Shown: positions 17,887 through 28,276, counted from the first letter of the stretch. The stretch is DNA of 64,000 nucleotides from Rickettsia typhi (GCA_945862535.1 CAMAYG010000003.1:1-64000); one strand, 5' to 3'. Made by a program: numbers and translations. Notes: generated by a model from the sequence alone, not told the origin.

Positions 17887-19188
17887 ATGAATGATATTGC
17901 AAAACAGGGCTCTTTATCGCCTGAAATTGAAAGCTCTAATTCTAAAACCGCAAACCCCAAAACTACTATGGGAGACCTTACCAACAGCCAAAATCAAAGT
18001 TGGTTTTATCAAAATAGCCAAGATAGCAAAACGATTACTGTTAATTTCGGTCCGCAACACCCCGCGGCTCATGGAGTTCTTCGCCTAATTTTAGAGATGG
18101 ATGGCGAAGTTGTTACTCGTGCCGACCCTCATATTGGCTTATTGCATCGTGGAACCGAAAAATTAATCGAGCACAAAACATATTTGCAAGCCATACCATA
18201 TTTCGATCGTCTTGATTATGTTTCGCCAATGTGTCAAGAACATGCTTTTGCCTTGGCGGTAGAAAAATTACTCGATTGTCAAGTGCCAATTAGAGCCAAA
18301 TATATTAGGGTTTTATTTTCGGAAATTACCCGCCTATTAAATCATATTATGGCAATTACCACTCAGGCTCTCGATGTTGGGGCGATGACTCCATTGCTTT
18401 GGATGTTTGAAGAGCGAGAAAAAATGATGGGTTTTTACGAAAAAGTTAGCGGATCTCGCATGCATGCTGCTTATATTCGCCCCGGTGGTGTGCATCAAGA
18501 TATGCCCTTGGGTCTCGCTAATGAAATTGCGGTTTTCATTGCTCAATTCCCTGCTAAAATTGATGATATGGAAAATTTACTCACCGATAACCGTATCTTT
18601 AAGCAAAGAATGGTTGATATTGGTATTATTTCGCCCGATCAAGCCCTTGAATGGGGTTTTTCTGGCCCGATGATTCGTGGCTCTGGTATCGCTTGGGATC
18701 TTCGCAAAAGCCAGCCTTATGAAATTTACGACAAGCTGGATTTCGATATTCCTGTCGGTAAAAACGGCGATTCTTACGATCGTTACCTAATTCGAGTTGC
18801 GGAAATGAGGCAGTCGGTTAAAATAATCGATCAATGCCTTAAGCAAATGCCAGAAGGCGACATTACCGTTAATGACAGCAGAATTTCCCCGCCAAAACGA
18901 CAAGAAATGAAAACCGATATGGAATCGATGATAAATCACTTTAAGCTTTACACCGAAGGCTATCAAGTTCCTAGTGGCGAGGTTTATGCTTCGGTTGAAG
19001 CTCCTAAGGGAGAATTTGGGGTCTATTTAGTTTCCGACGGCACGAATAAACCTTATCGCTGTAGGCTTCGTGCCCCAGGCTTTGCCCATCTGCAATCTTT
19101 AGAATTTATGGCGAAAGGACATTTATTGGCCGATGTCGTAACTATTATCTCGACTCAAGATATCGTATTTGGCGAGGTAGATCGCTAA
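17887..19188 (+). CDS. nuoD: NADH-quinone oxidoreductase subunit D
   Basis: 49-kDa subunit of complex I, lining the quinone-binding pocket next to NuoB. The core begins at [18 protein letters not shown] and contains [11 protein letters not shown], the [11 protein letters not shown] quinone-site segment, [14 protein letters not shown] and the final DIVFGEVDR. It is full length at 433 residues, with an extra polar N-terminus of about 48 residues that the core does not need; a later start such as the Met at residue 28 is possible. No other nuo gene is near, although nuoD usually sits between nuoC and nuoE. A small hairpin (TCGACA 19192 with TGTCGA 19210) follows the stop. Confidence 0.96.
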   Translation: MNDIAKQGSLSPEIESSNSKTANPKTTMGDLTNSQNQSWFYQNSQDSKTITVNFGPQHPAAHGVLRLILEMDGEVVTRADPHIGLLHRGTEKLIEHKTYLQAIPYFDRLDYVSPMCQEHAFALAVEKLLDCQVPIRAKYIRVLFSEITRLLNHIMAITTQALDVGAMTPLLWMFEEREKMMGFYEKVSGSRMHAAYIRPGGVHQDMPLGLANEIAVFIAQFPAKIDDMENLLTDNRIFKQRMVDIGIISPDQALEWGFSGPMIRGSGIAWDLRKSQPYEIYDKLDFDIPVGKNGDSYDRYLIRVAEMRQSVKIIDQCLKQMPEGDITVNDSRISPPKRQEMKTDMESMINHFKLYTEGYQVPSGEVYASVEAPKGEFGVYLVSDGTNKPYRCRLRAPGFAHLQSLEFMAKGHLLADVVTIISTQDIVFGEVDR

Positions 19189-19249
19189 TAATCGACAGGT
19201 GGTATTATTTGTCGAAAATTACTAAACAATTTTTAAACTTTATTAAAAT

Positions 19250-20902
19250 ATGCCAAAAAGAACAGATATAAAATCGATTATGATTATTGGTGCTGGGCCA
19301 ATAGTAATTGGTCAGGCATGCGAATTTGATTATTCCGGAACTCAGGCTTGTAAAGCACTCCGAGAAGAAGGTTATCGGGTTATTTTAGTAAATTCTAACC
19401 CTGCAACAATAATGACAGATCCGAATCTGGCAGATAGAACCTACATCGAGCCAATTACTCCAGAAATTGTTGCCAGAATTATCGAAAAAGAGCGGCCCGA
19501 TGCAATTCTGCCAACTGTTGGCGGGCAAACGGCACTTAATTGTGCAATTAATCTTGCTAAACAAGGAGTTTTAGAAAAATATCAGGTGCAATTAATTGGT
19601 GCCTCGATTGAGGCGATTCACAAGGCCGAGGACCGTGCCTTATTCCAAAAGGCAATGGAAAAAATTGGGCTAAAAACCCCAAAAAACAAAGTGGTTAAAA
19701 CCCTAGAAGAGGCAATAGAATTTTTGCCAGAAATTGGCCTGCCTGCAATTATTAGGCCATCTTTTACCATGGGCGGTGCGGGAGGTGGTGTGGCTTATAG
19801 CGAGGCAGAATATCATAACATTGTATCTTATGGCTTATCTCTTTCGCCAACTCACGAAGTTTTGATTGATGAATCGATTATTGGCTGGAAGGAATATGAA
19901 ATGGAAGTGGTTCGTGACAAAAACGACAATGCGATTATTATATGCTCGATTGAAAATATCGACCCAATGGGAATACACACCGGAGATTCAATAACCGTTG
20001 CTCCCGCCCTTACTCTAAGCGATAAGGAATATCAACAAATGCGCGATGCCTCTATTGCGGTATTGCGGGAAATTGGGGTTGAAACAGGTGGCTCGAATGT
20101 GCAATTTGCCGTTAATCCTAAAGATGGTCGTTTGGTAGTTATCGAAATGAACCCTCGTGTTTCTCGCTCTTCAGCCTTGGCTTCAAAGGCCACTGGCTTT
20201 CCTATTGCCAAAGTTGCCGCTAAATTAGCGGTTGGCTACACCCTAGACGAAATTAAAAATGATATCACCGCGGGCATTACTCCTGCATCGTTCGAACCTA
20301 GTATAGATTACATAGTGACCAAAATCCCCAAATTTACTTTCGAGAAATTTCGCGGTGCCAATAACCTATTGTCTAGCTCGATGAAATCTGTTGGTGAAGT
20401 TATGGCAATTGGCAGATGTTTTGCCGAGAGTTTTCAAAAAGCTATTCGCTCTTTAGAGAGCAATTTAACTGGTCTTGACGATGTTTTTATCAATGCCGAA
20501 AATCAGGAACAGAGAGTAAAAATAATCAAGGAAAGGCTAAAACTTGCCACCCCGAACCGCTTTTTATTAATAGCTCAGGCGATGCGAGAAAATATTAGCA
20601 ATGCCGAAATAATCGAATTAACTGGCTACGATATTTGGTTTGTCGAGCAAATTGCTAATTTAGTTGCCATGGAAGAAAAGCTAAAAAAAGATGGCTTGCC
20701 TCAAGACAGAAACTCTTTCTTATTGCTAAAAAGAAATGGCTTTTCCGACCGCCGAATTGCAAAATTGCTCAACAAAACCGAGAAAGAAGTTAGGGAATCT
20801 AGGTTAAAGCTAAATCTAGAGCCAGTCTATAAAAGAATTGATTCTTGTGCCTCGGAATTTGCCACCAATACTGCTTATATGTATTCTAGCTTCGAAGCCT
20901 AA
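19250..20902 (+). CDS. carB: carbamoyl-phosphate synthase large chain, N-terminal half only
   Basis: The large subunit of carbamoyl-phosphate synthase is normally about 1070 residues with two ATP-grasp halves. This ORF is 550 residues and ends at [10 protein letters not shown], exactly the boundary after the carboxyphosphate and oligomerisation domains. The half that makes carbamoyl phosphate is absent: hemF begins 24 bases later. The N-terminal half looks intact and conserved ([71 protein letters not shown]). It may be a naturally split CarB with its partner elsewhere, as known in some archaea and Aquifex, or a recently truncated gene. carA is not in the window. Confidence 0.88.
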   Translation: MPKRTDIKSIMIIGAGPIVIGQACEFDYSGTQACKALREEGYRVILVNSNPATIMTDPNLADRTYIEPITPEIVARIIEKERPDAILPTVGGQTALNCAINLAKQGVLEKYQVQLIGASIEAIHKAEDRALFQKAMEKIGLKTPKNKVVKTLEEAIEFLPEIGLPAIIRPSFTMGGAGGGVAYSEAEYHNIVSYGLSLSPTHEVLIDESIIGWKEYEMEVVRDKNDNAIIICSIENIDPMGIHTGDSITVAPALTLSDKEYQQMRDASIAVLREIGVETGGSNVQFAVNPKDGRLVVIEMNPRVSRSSALASKATGFPIAKVAAKLAVGYTLDEIKNDITAGITPASFEPSIDYIVTKIPKFTFEKFRGANNLLSSSMKSVGEVMAIGRCFAESFQKAIRSLESNLTGLDDVFINAENQEQRVKIIKERLKLATPNRFLLIAQAMRENISNAEIIELTGYDIWFVEQIANLVAMEEKLKKDGLPQDRNSFLLLKRNGFSDRRIAKLLNKTEKEVRESRLKLNLEPVYKRIDSCASEFATNTAYMYSSFEA

Positions 20903-20925
20903 TAAATCTATATTATTAAATATTT

Positions 20926-21837
20926 ATGTCGCAACAAGATACCCTAATGCAAAAACAACAAGCATCGTCTTGGTTTGCGAAGTTGCAACTTAAAATCTGC
21001 AAGGCTTTTGAAGACATTGAAGATGATTATTTGGCAATTGCCAAAAAGCAAAATTTGCCATTATTTTACAATAGTGCTGGCAGATTCACCACCAAGAAAT
21101 GGCAAAGGGCAGAAGATGGGCAAAATTCTGGCACCGATTCTGGCAACGATCTGGGCGGTGGAGAAATGACAACCATGAAAGGCAATGTTTTTGAAAAGGT
21201 CGGGGTTAATTTTTCCAAGGTTTGGGGCAGTTTTTCTAGCGAATTTCGTAGCCAAATCCCCGGAACCGAAAACAGCCCAGAATTTTGGGCGAGTGGCATC
21301 TCTTTAGTTGCCCATATGCAGTCGCCATTGGTTCCTGCGGTGCATTTTAACACCAGAATGATTGCAACCGAAAAGACTTGGTTTGGTGGCGGGGGCGATC
21401 TCAACCCTATATTTCCTAATGATAACGAAACCTTAGCCTTCCACCTTCCTTTTAAAGAGGCTTGCGATAAAGCCAATCCTGCATATTATCAAAAATTTAA
21501 ACTGCAATGCGATGACTACTTCTTTATCAAGCATCGCGGTGTTGCAAGGGGGGTAGGGGGAATATTTTTCGACTACCTCAACACCAATAATTTTACTGAA
21601 GATTTTAATTTTGTTAGCAATGTTGGCGAGGCATTTCTTTTAGCATTTCTGCCACTTGTTCGTGCCAATTTTACCAAAAACTTTACCCCAGAGCAACGGG
21701 AAGCTCAATTACACAAAAGGGGATTTTATACCGAATTTAATTTGCTTTACGATCGAGGCACCAAATTTGGCCTTATGACTAACGGCAATGTCGAGGCAAT
21801 TCTTATGTCTCTTCCGCCCATTGCCAAGTGGAGTTAG
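20926..21837 (+). CDS. hemF: oxygen-dependent coproporphyrinogen-III oxidase
   Basis: Aerobic haem synthesis: oxidative decarboxylation of coproporphyrinogen III to protoporphyrinogen IX. Typical segments are VPAVHFNTRM, WFGGGGDLNPIF, FFIKHRGVARGVGGIFFDYL and YTEFNLLYDRGTKFGL, with the final EAILMSLPPIAKW. 303 residues, full length. The ATG at 20926 is used, 24 bases after the truncated carB. It is convergent with the type III restriction gene 45 bases downstream; the gap holds a small direct repeat (ATGGCACTAGGCA / ATGGAACTAGGCA). Confidence 0.95.
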   Translation: MSQQDTLMQKQQASSWFAKLQLKICKAFEDIEDDYLAIAKKQNLPLFYNSAGRFTTKKWQRAEDGQNSGTDSGNDLGGGEMTTMKGNVFEKVGVNFSKVWGSFSSEFRSQIPGTENSPEFWASGISLVAHMQSPLVPAVHFNTRMIATEKTWFGGGGDLNPIFPNDNETLAFHLPFKEACDKANPAYYQKFKLQCDDYFFIKHRGVARGVGGIFFDYLNTNNFTEDFNFVSNVGEAFLLAFLPLVRANFTKNFTPEQREAQLHKRGFYTEFNLLYDRGTKFGLMTNGNVEAILMSLPPIAKWS

Positions 21838-21881
21838 GCAAAATGGCACTAGGCAATAAAATGGAACTAGGCACCTTAAAA

Positions 21882-24101
21882 TTAACTGCCGACGATCTTT
21901 ATAATTTGTCCTAATTGTTTTTCGATTAAAGACTCCCCAAAGCTATTTTGATGGTAAAAACATTGATTAATAATGCTGTCGTCACTAACTTTTGTAATAC
22001 ATATAACAATATTTTTATTAAATAATTGCCAATCTGGCTTTGCAAAATATTCGCCATATGTTTTTTCTAGTAATGCGGTTTTTTCTGGGTCAATATCACC
22101 TTTGTTATTGCCTTTAACCTCGATATATAGATAATTGCCGTTTTTAAATTTTAACACAAAGTCAAAATAAGATCTTCTTTCGTTGTTATTTTCATCTAAA
22201 TATTCGCCATAAATATTGCTATTGCGAGGGTTTTTTGCCCAAATTTTGACAGCATTTTTAATGTCATCATATTCGAAAGATGATGCTAATTTTTTTGCAA
22301 CTTTTACTTCGTTTTTCGAATCTAATATTTGTTTTTCTTGGCTGTCGTTATATTTTGTAATTGCAAATAGATAATTTGAATTGGCAACATCAATTTGGTT
22401 TTGCTCATTATCATCCAAAAAAGTTTCGTAATAAATATCGGGGTTGATATTTTCTATTTTTAATTGGTAAGAGACATTGATATTGCTAGATTTTTTGGCA
22501 ATATCTTTAATTTTTGAAGCAAAATAATTGAGCAAAATAAGTAAAATTACTTCCCATTTTACTTCCGGTTTTGTGTAAAAATATTCTTGATAAACTGCCT
22601 GAATTTGGCTTAAAACTTGTTTTTGTTGTAAATTAAGATTTTCTTTTGCAAGAGCGATATTTCTTAACAGCAAAATTGGATTTTTGATGAAAATCCTATT
22701 ATTTGAATCGAAAAATTGATTTTTATTAAAGTCAAAAAAATCTTTAATTTTGGCTACTATTTCATCTTTATTTTGCCTTAAAAATTCGTCAATTGCTGTT
22801 TTTGCGATTTCTTGATTAAATTTATTTTTTTCGTCTTTTATTGCTTTTATTGCCACAAATTCTTCTAATTTAAATTCGTCTCTAACTTTATATTGATAGA
22901 CATTACATTCTTTATTGTTTTCTTTTGGACTGTTGCTAAAAATATAATATTTGTCGGTAATGTCGTTTTTTTTAAGATTTGGGTAGGGGTTTCTTTTAAT
23001 TCTGCCAATGGTTTGAATATTTAAAGAGGAAGAACAAATATTGCGGAGTTGTAGCAACATGCAAGCTCGCGGAATGTCCCAGCCAGTTGCGGGGCCAATT
23101 TTAAAAATGATGCAATCGGTCGGATCGCCATTTCTAGCGATTTTTTCGAGAGTAAAATTTTCGTTATCGACATTGCTCGAATCCTTATCATTAGCACCAA
23201 AATATTGCACCCAAGATAATCCATTCTGAGAAAGTTTATCTTTTAGCAATTTTAATGTTTCATGAAATTGTCGCTTCTTATCGCTATCTGTTGGCTCATT
23301 ATCTAGCTGAATAAGCATCGCGGGCCTGATGTCATATTGAAGCTTTTGATAACCTGCCAAAATCTCCCTAAATTTTATGATTGCCTTATCGATTAGGGCA
23401 TTATCGTCAAATGTATCGTTATTTAAGTGCTGTAAATTGCCTTTGATAAGCCATTTATTGTCGTTTTTTGCATCATCTTTCAAATCTCTTTCTGTCAATT
23501 CAACTCTTCTTGTCAGCGATTTATTATTAAATGTAGCAGTCATTTTTAATATAAAATCTGCTTTTTGTTGCATTAAAGTTTCAAATGTTTTGGTGCCAGA
23601 ATCGCCACGATCTCCTGCCCCAATATGGGCTTCGTCCCGAATATAGACTAATTTAAAACCCTGCTGTTTGCATTCTTTAATAAAATCTTCAATAATTTCG
23701 TGTTCGGTGTAGATTCTGCCTTTGCCAAAAGTGGCTTTGCCAAAAATGTAAACCTTATTGCGAATAATTCTAATTTGCGGACTAATATCCTTTTTCTTAT
23801 TCGGGGCACTGCTTGGCGATTCGATATATTCGACCTCGAAATCGTTGTAATTTAAATCTGTTTTATATTGCTTAATTTTGCTTTCAAATTGCTTTGGCAA
23901 GCTGGAAGAAGAAATTGTAGCAATAATAAAAATAAAATTCTCGTACGAGTGTTTATTGATTAAATCGGCAATAACACTTGTTGCCATCAGGGTTTTGCCA
24001 GAGCCAGTTGGTGCCTTAAAATGCACCTCTTTTTCGGTGTTTTGATAAAGTGCAAGAATTTCATTTACCTTTCCTTGCTGTAAATATGTCAATTGGGGCA
24101 T
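21882..24101 (-). CDS. res: type III restriction endonuclease subunit Res
   Basis: Helicase-nuclease subunit of a type III restriction-modification system; it needs Mod for site recognition. An SF2 helicase core begins at the N-terminus with Walker A PTGSGKTL (residues 31-38) and a DEAH box (RDEAHIGAG). The motif VI region IQTIGRIKRNPYP is near residue 355. The C-terminal nuclease has a PD-(D/E)xK pattern (YFDFVLKF followed by YIEVKG). At 739 residues it is shorter than EcoP1I Res (about 970) but appears intact. It starts one base after the mod stop codon, so translation is coupled. GC content is not visibly different from its neighbours. Confidence 0.92.
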   Translation of the reverse strand: MPQLTYLQQGKVNEILALYQNTEKEVHFKAPTGSGKTLMATSVIADLINKHSYENFIFIIATISSSSLPKQFESKIKQYKTDLNYNDFEVEYIESPSSAPNKKKDISPQIRIIRNKVYIFGKATFGKGRIYTEHEIIEDFIKECKQQGFKLVYIRDEAHIGAGDRGDSGTKTFETLMQQKADFILKMTATFNNKSLTRRVELTERDLKDDAKNDNKWLIKGNLQHLNNDTFDDNALIDKAIIKFREILAGYQKLQYDIRPAMLIQLDNEPTDSDKKRQFHETLKLLKDKLSQNGLSWVQYFGANDKDSSNVDNENFTLEKIARNGDPTDCIIFKIGPATGWDIPRACMLLQLRNICSSSLNIQTIGRIKRNPYPNLKKNDITDKYYIFSNSPKENNKECNVYQYKVRDEFKLEEFVAIKAIKDEKNKFNQEIAKTAIDEFLRQNKDEIVAKIKDFFDFNKNQFFDSNNRIFIKNPILLLRNIALAKENLNLQQKQVLSQIQAVYQEYFYTKPEVKWEVILLILLNYFASKIKDIAKKSSNINVSYQLKIENINPDIYYETFLDDNEQNQIDVANSNYLFAITKYNDSQEKQILDSKNEVKVAKKLASSFEYDDIKNAVKIWAKNPRNSNIYGEYLDENNNERRSYFDFVLKFKNGNYLYIEVKGNNKGDIDPEKTALLEKTYGEYFAKPDWQLFNKNIVICITKVSDDSIINQCFYHQNSFGESLIEKQLGQIIKIVGS

Positions 24102-24102
24102 A

Positions 24103-25857
24103 TTATTTTTTATAAGGGTTTAGGCTTGCCAATTGATGGTAAATGTTAAAATCACGGTGTTCGTAATTTTCATTGAGCAACTTAAACTGCTTTTCCGCAT
24201 CCGCAAGCAACTCCTTTGCTTTTTCAAAGTCGTCAATTTGTAGTTCGTGAGTTTTAATCTCAAAGACCTCCCAAATATTGTTAATTAAGGATTTTTGCCC
24301 ATTTTTATATTGCCACTTAAATTCTTCGCCATTAGTGCCAATGCCATTAACAATACGGTAAATTCTTTCATACATTATGCCATGGCCAATATTATTTTCG
24401 TTATTCGAGACCAAAATGCACTGGCGGTTTCCGCCGTCTTCTTCGTTCAATTCCATCACTGCTTGCCCCGTTGTGCCAGAACCTGCGAAGAAATCGAGAA
24501 TTATGGAGTTGGGGGTGGAGGAGATTTTCAACAGGTGCTTTATGAGAGAGACGGGTTTGGGGTTTTGGAATGTTTTTTCACCGAATATATCATTTAAAGT
24601 TGTAGTGCCAATGCCACTTGATATTTTAATAATAGACTTTGGAGGCGAAGCAGATTCTATTTCAATGCTTTCTTTGTTTTGCGGGTTATCAATATATACT
24701 TTTTGTGAAATGCTATAATTTTCAGTTATATGCAACAAATGTTTAGTATTGTTAATTTTTTCCATTTTCCATGTCCAACACCCCAAAGCATTTTGTTTTC
24801 TTGGTGGTCTAATAATTTTTGTATAACCTTTTGCAATTAAGTCTTGATTGTCTTGATAAACTGCCTTTTCATCATTTGATATTTTTGCCAACTCTTTATC
24901 GTAATCATCAATTGCTATAAAATCTCGTGTTTGTTCATTGAAATATATACTATGCCCTAAATTAACTCTATTTCTTAAAGTGCCACCTGCACCACCAGTT
25001 ACCAAGCCACTACCAAGATAAAACCAACCATTGCCATCTTTTAATAATTTTTTCTTCCCTGTGCTTGTGTGTTGCAAGTCTGTTCCGTATTTACAATACA
25101 CCAAAATATACTCGTGATTTTTCTGAATACCATCTGCATCATTTTGTGCATTACATTTATCCCATACTATTGGCACAAATGAATTCTCCTCCCCAAAAAT
25201 TTCATCGCAAAGAACTTTAAGGTAAGCCTGCTCGTTGTCGTCAATTGAAATGAAAATAACTCCGCTTTCCGAAAGCAATTGGCGGGCAAGTTTTAGCCGT
25301 TCTTGGATAAGGTTAAGCCAGCCGTTGCGAGTGAATTTATCGCGATAGATAAATTTGCTTGCCTTAACCTCGTCTTTATGGTCGTTGCCATCGCCTTTGG
25401 CCGCTTCCGTGTTATAGGGCGGGTCAATGTAGATAACATCAATTTTTTCTCTGTGTGTGACTAAAAGGTTTTTGAGGGCATCGTAATTTTCGCCGATGAT
25501 CATTTTATGTTTGGCACCGTTAATGCCGAAACTTTTTTTATTGTCTTTGTAAGCTAGGGAAACCGCTCCGTGATTGACTTCTGGGGCGGTGTCGAATGTA
25601 AAGCCAATCTTTACTCTCTGGGTTATGAAGGTATAGATGGCATCGATATTATGTTCGTTGGCACCGTCAAGGATATCGAGAGCCAATTGTTTCTGTTCAC
25701 GATTATAGACCGCAGAAGCGATATCGTTGATTTCCTGCTTGTATTTTGCCTTTTTATCGGCCAATTTATCGAGCAAGGAATCGCCAAAGTAACTATTGGG
25801 CGAATTTTTATTATGAGAAGCGACTAAATTTCCGCTCTCTCTCTCTCTCTCTGTCAT
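24103..25857 (-). CDS. mod: type III DNA methyltransferase subunit Mod, with a dinucleotide repeat at its 5' end
   Basis: DNA adenine-N6 (or cytosine-N4) methyltransferase, beta-class order. Catalytic DPPY is at residues 145-148 (IYIDPPYNTE) and the AdoMet motif DFFAGSGTT at 455-463. The central region between them carries target recognition. 584 residues, full length. The first codons are ATG-AC followed by nine AG units (25835-25852), giving MTERERES. In the present sequence the frame is open; gain or loss of one unit would frameshift it. Mod and Res form one operon. The start lies 95 bases from the 3' end of a tRNA-Leu gene. Confidence 0.94.
   Translation of the reverse strand: MTERERESGNLVASHNKNSPNSYFGDSLLDKLADKKAKYKQEINDIASAVYNREQKQLALDILDGANEHNIDAIYTFITQRVKIGFTFDTAPEVNHGAVSLAYKDNKKSFGINGAKHKMIIGENYDALKNLLVTHREKIDVIYIDPPYNTEAAKGDGNDHKDEVKASKFIYRDKFTRNGWLNLIQERLKLARQLLSESGVIFISIDDNEQAYLKVLCDEIFGEENSFVPIVWDKCNAQNDADGIQKNHEYILVYCKYGTDLQHTSTGKKKLLKDGNGWFYLGSGLVTGGAGGTLRNRVNLGHSIYFNEQTRDFIAIDDYDKELAKISNDEKAVYQDNQDLIAKGYTKIIRPPRKQNALGCWTWKMEKINNTKHLLHITENYSISQKVYIDNPQNKESIEIESASPPKSIIKISSGIGTTTLNDIFGEKTFQNPKPVSLIKHLLKISSTPNSIILDFFAGSGTTGQAVMELNEEDGGNRQCILVSNNENNIGHGIMYERIYRIVNGIGTNGEEFKWQYKNGQKSLINNIWEVFEIKTHELQIDDFEKAKELLADAEKQFKLLNENYEHRDFNIYHQLASLNPYKK
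25835..25852 (-). repeat. (AG)9 simple sequence repeat inside the mod reading frame
   Basis: Eighteen bases of pure CT on the plus strand, i.e. (AG)9 on the coding strand, two bases after the mod start codon. This is the architecture of slipped-strand phase variation in bacterial type III mod genes. The present unit number leaves the frame ON from the ATG at 25857. Confidence 0.95.
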
Positions 25858-25952
25858 ATATTTTGGTTGGTTAATCGTTCCCTAGATTATTGTGAGCTCG
25901 TTTGGTCGATTGCCACTGATTTAGCCATTGATTTAGCTTGAGTTGATCGTTT

Positions 25953-26038
25953 TGGTACCTCTGGTCAGACTCGAACTGACACATCACTGAAGATAATAGA
26001 TTTTGAGTCTATCGCGTCTACCATTCCGCCACAGAGGC
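25953..26038 (-). tRNA. tRNA-Leu (anticodon CAA)
   Basis: 86 bases on the minus strand. The acceptor stem GCCTCTG pairs with CAGAGGT (one G-T pair), followed by A73 and an encoded CCA at 25953-25955. The anticodon stem ATAGA/TCTAT encloses loop CTCAAAA, anticodon CAA, reading UUG. A long variable arm, as in class II tRNAs, and a T-loop TTCGAGT are visible. Its 3' end faces the mod-res pair, the usual orientation for island insertion, but no integrase or duplicated 3' end was found. Confidence 0.95.
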
Positions 26039-26206
26039 AAGTTTAAAGGGCTAATAACCTGTAAAGGGCAATTTAGTAACCTAGACATTAGTAATTAATG
26101 CCAATTTCAATCAAATAACGATGGCATTATTTAAATTTGATAAAAATTAAAGTCAACTATTTTTACAATTATTCTTTATAATCATTAGGGGCTTTGCTTA
26201 AGTTTT

Positions 26207-28276
26207 CTAGTCGAATCCTTTAATGAACAAGTCTTTTCTAATGTATATATCGAGATCTGTGATTTGCCTTCTGGTTATATTGTCAACGAAATAGTCTATA
26301 TCTGGTGCTTCGCTTTTATATTCTTTAATATTGCGGTAGAATTGATATTCTTGAAAAAACTTCTTTTGCAGTTCGGGGTTGGGAATATAGTCGCTAATAT
26401 TGACACTTTCGCAACCATAAATACCATATTCTATAGCAACGAATTTATTATTTCGGTTAAAAATGTCGGCAATATTGTCGGCATGGAGGATATGGTAGAT
26501 ATCTAGGTTTGCACTTTGTTTTATAATTTTGGCATTGTGTTTTTTGTAATGATTAGAGTTTTTGTCTTCAAAATATATTGGCGAGTTGCTTTTTTGTAGA
26601 TGTTTAAAGACTTCTTTAACCGGAACGATCCCATGAAATAAGGATTGACCGCTGAATTTATTGTAGTTTACTAGTGGAAATAATACTATATTGACATTTG
26701 TTACAATGCTTTGTTGGCTATTTGTCTTAAATTTAACAATAGTGTTTATTTTGAAAAAATTTGCCATTGGCTGGGATTTATGCTTTGTAACAAGCAAAAC
26801 CGAAAAAATATTTTGTAATAAGTAGCTAAAAGCAATAAAAATAAAACAAAAGCCTAGTATTTTTTTTAGTTTAATAATATTTTCTCGACAATTTAAAGCG
26901 AGTAAAATTTTTACCATTAGGAGAATGCAAATAAATATTACGAGAATTATTATTGCCCGCTCATCCCTTGCATTAAAATAGGGCAGTTGGTAAAGACTGA
27001 GTAAATAAATTATTATAAATGAAGATATTAGGCAAAACTTTACTATAAGATTTATTTTAAAATTTTGGCTAATATTTTGCATCGCATAAATAGTTATTGC
27101 CAATGCTAGAAAAACAAAGAATTCTACGGTATTATAAAGTATTAGGACAAGTGGTGTAGATAAGCAGATGATAGATAGGTAAAGCCAATATTTTTTGCCT
27201 GTTTCTTTATTGGCTAGTAAATAATAATAAAAAATTAAGATTGATGATGCTAGTATCATGGCATTAAATGCACCGCTCTGATCAAATGAAAAAATAGATT
27301 CGCTAATAAAGCAACAAGAGGCGGCAATTATGGTTGCTAAGGCAATTGATACTTCTTGGTTTTTTTTAGTAAAAATTTTACCAATAATTGCTGTTGCGAC
27401 TATTGAAAAGTATTTAATTGTAAATGTTGCAAAAGGTAGGTCGTTGGTTAGAGGATAATGGCTAGAGAAAAACTTTATCATTGTTAAAAATTCTGGAATA
27501 TACCAGATGATAATATTGGCATATAGTAAGATTACAGCCATTGCAATTAGGCGATCTAGCGAGAAAAATATTGCTAATAATGTTAGTTTTTTGTTTAAAA
27601 TCTGGCGGAAATTCTTTTGAAATGGGAGATCTTGATAAATTTTTGTAAGTTCAATAAATATTAAATATATTGCATAATGTGGCTTGATGCAAGGAATTAA
27701 GCCCATTAAAATACCGCGAATAACTAGCTTGGTTCTTGACAAAGCCTTATTTTGCACGAAGGACATTGCTAAATAAGGATACATTAGGGCAATAAAAAAA
27801 CTACTCTTTGTGCCAAATTCCATTAACAATATTGCGGGGTGACGAATAAAAAACCCCCAAGTACAGCCTAAGATAAAGAGATTGTAGAGAAGTTTATTTT
27901 TAAAAATATTGGTATTTTTTAATAAATGAGCGGTGCAATAAATAGACAATACCCCTATCACATTAATGGTGATTTCACTAAATATTATTGGATCTATGGC
28001 AAATAATTTGGCTATTTTGTGCTCTAGGGCATAAAAATAAAACGAAACAGGAAAATTTGTTTCGAAAAAATCGTAGTAATATCTTTTGCCTTCGGCGATT
28101 TTCTTGCCAAGATCGAGATATATTGCGGTGTCGGTGCCTATTGGCCGCTTACTTCTAAGAATTATACTAAAAGCAACGATTAATAAGTTTAATATTAATG
28201 GATTAAATAAGATTTTAGCAATTTTACTATTAGCAAATTTCGCAATCATCTTGCTTTTTACAAGCTCTCGAAACAT
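26207..28276 (-). CDS. polytopic membrane protein, GT39/PMT-like glycosyltransferase candidate
   Basis: About 689 residues with roughly 11-13 hydrophobic helices, followed by a soluble C-terminal domain of about 180 residues. The segment after the first helix (GTDTAIYLDLGKKIAEGK then YYYDFFETNFPVSFYFY) resembles the first periplasmic loop of GT39-type lipid-linked sugar transferases, where an acidic residue is catalytic. No specific substrate can be named. The ATG at 28274-28276 is preferred to a TTG 12 codons upstream. It lies 55 bases downstream of grpE in the same direction. LPS or surface sugar modification is the likely context. Confidence 0.6.
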   Translation of the reverse strand: MFRELVKSKMIAKFANSKIAKILFNPLILNLLIVAFSIILRSKRPIGTDTAIYLDLGKKIAEGKRYYYDFFETNFPVSFYFYALEHKIAKLFAIDPIIFSEITINVIGVLSIYCTAHLLKNTNIFKNKLLYNLFILGCTWGFFIRHPAILLMEFGTKSSFFIALMYPYLAMSFVQNKALSRTKLVIRGILMGLIPCIKPHYAIYLIFIELTKIYQDLPFQKNFRQILNKKLTLLAIFFSLDRLIAMAVILLYANIIIWYIPEFLTMIKFFSSHYPLTNDLPFATFTIKYFSIVATAIIGKIFTKKNQEVSIALATIIAASCCFISESIFSFDQSGAFNAMILASSILIFYYYLLANKETGKKYWLYLSIICLSTPLVLILYNTVEFFVFLALAITIYAMQNISQNFKINLIVKFCLISSFIIIYLLSLYQLPYFNARDERAIIILVIFICILLMVKILLALNCRENIIKLKKILGFCFIFIAFSYLLQNIFSVLLVTKHKSQPMANFFKINTIVKFKTNSQQSIVTNVNIVLFPLVNYNKFSGQSLFHGIVPVKEVFKHLQKSNSPIYFEDKNSNHYKKHNAKIIKQSANLDIYHILHADNIADIFNRNNKFVAIEYGIYGCESVNISDYIPNPELQKKFFQEYQFYRNIKEYKSEAPDIDYFVDNITRRQITDLDIYIRKDLFIKGFD

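Noticed and set aside
21066..21476. 136-codon minus-strand ORF inside hemF
   Set aside because: It is antisense to conserved HemF sequence and resembles no known protein.
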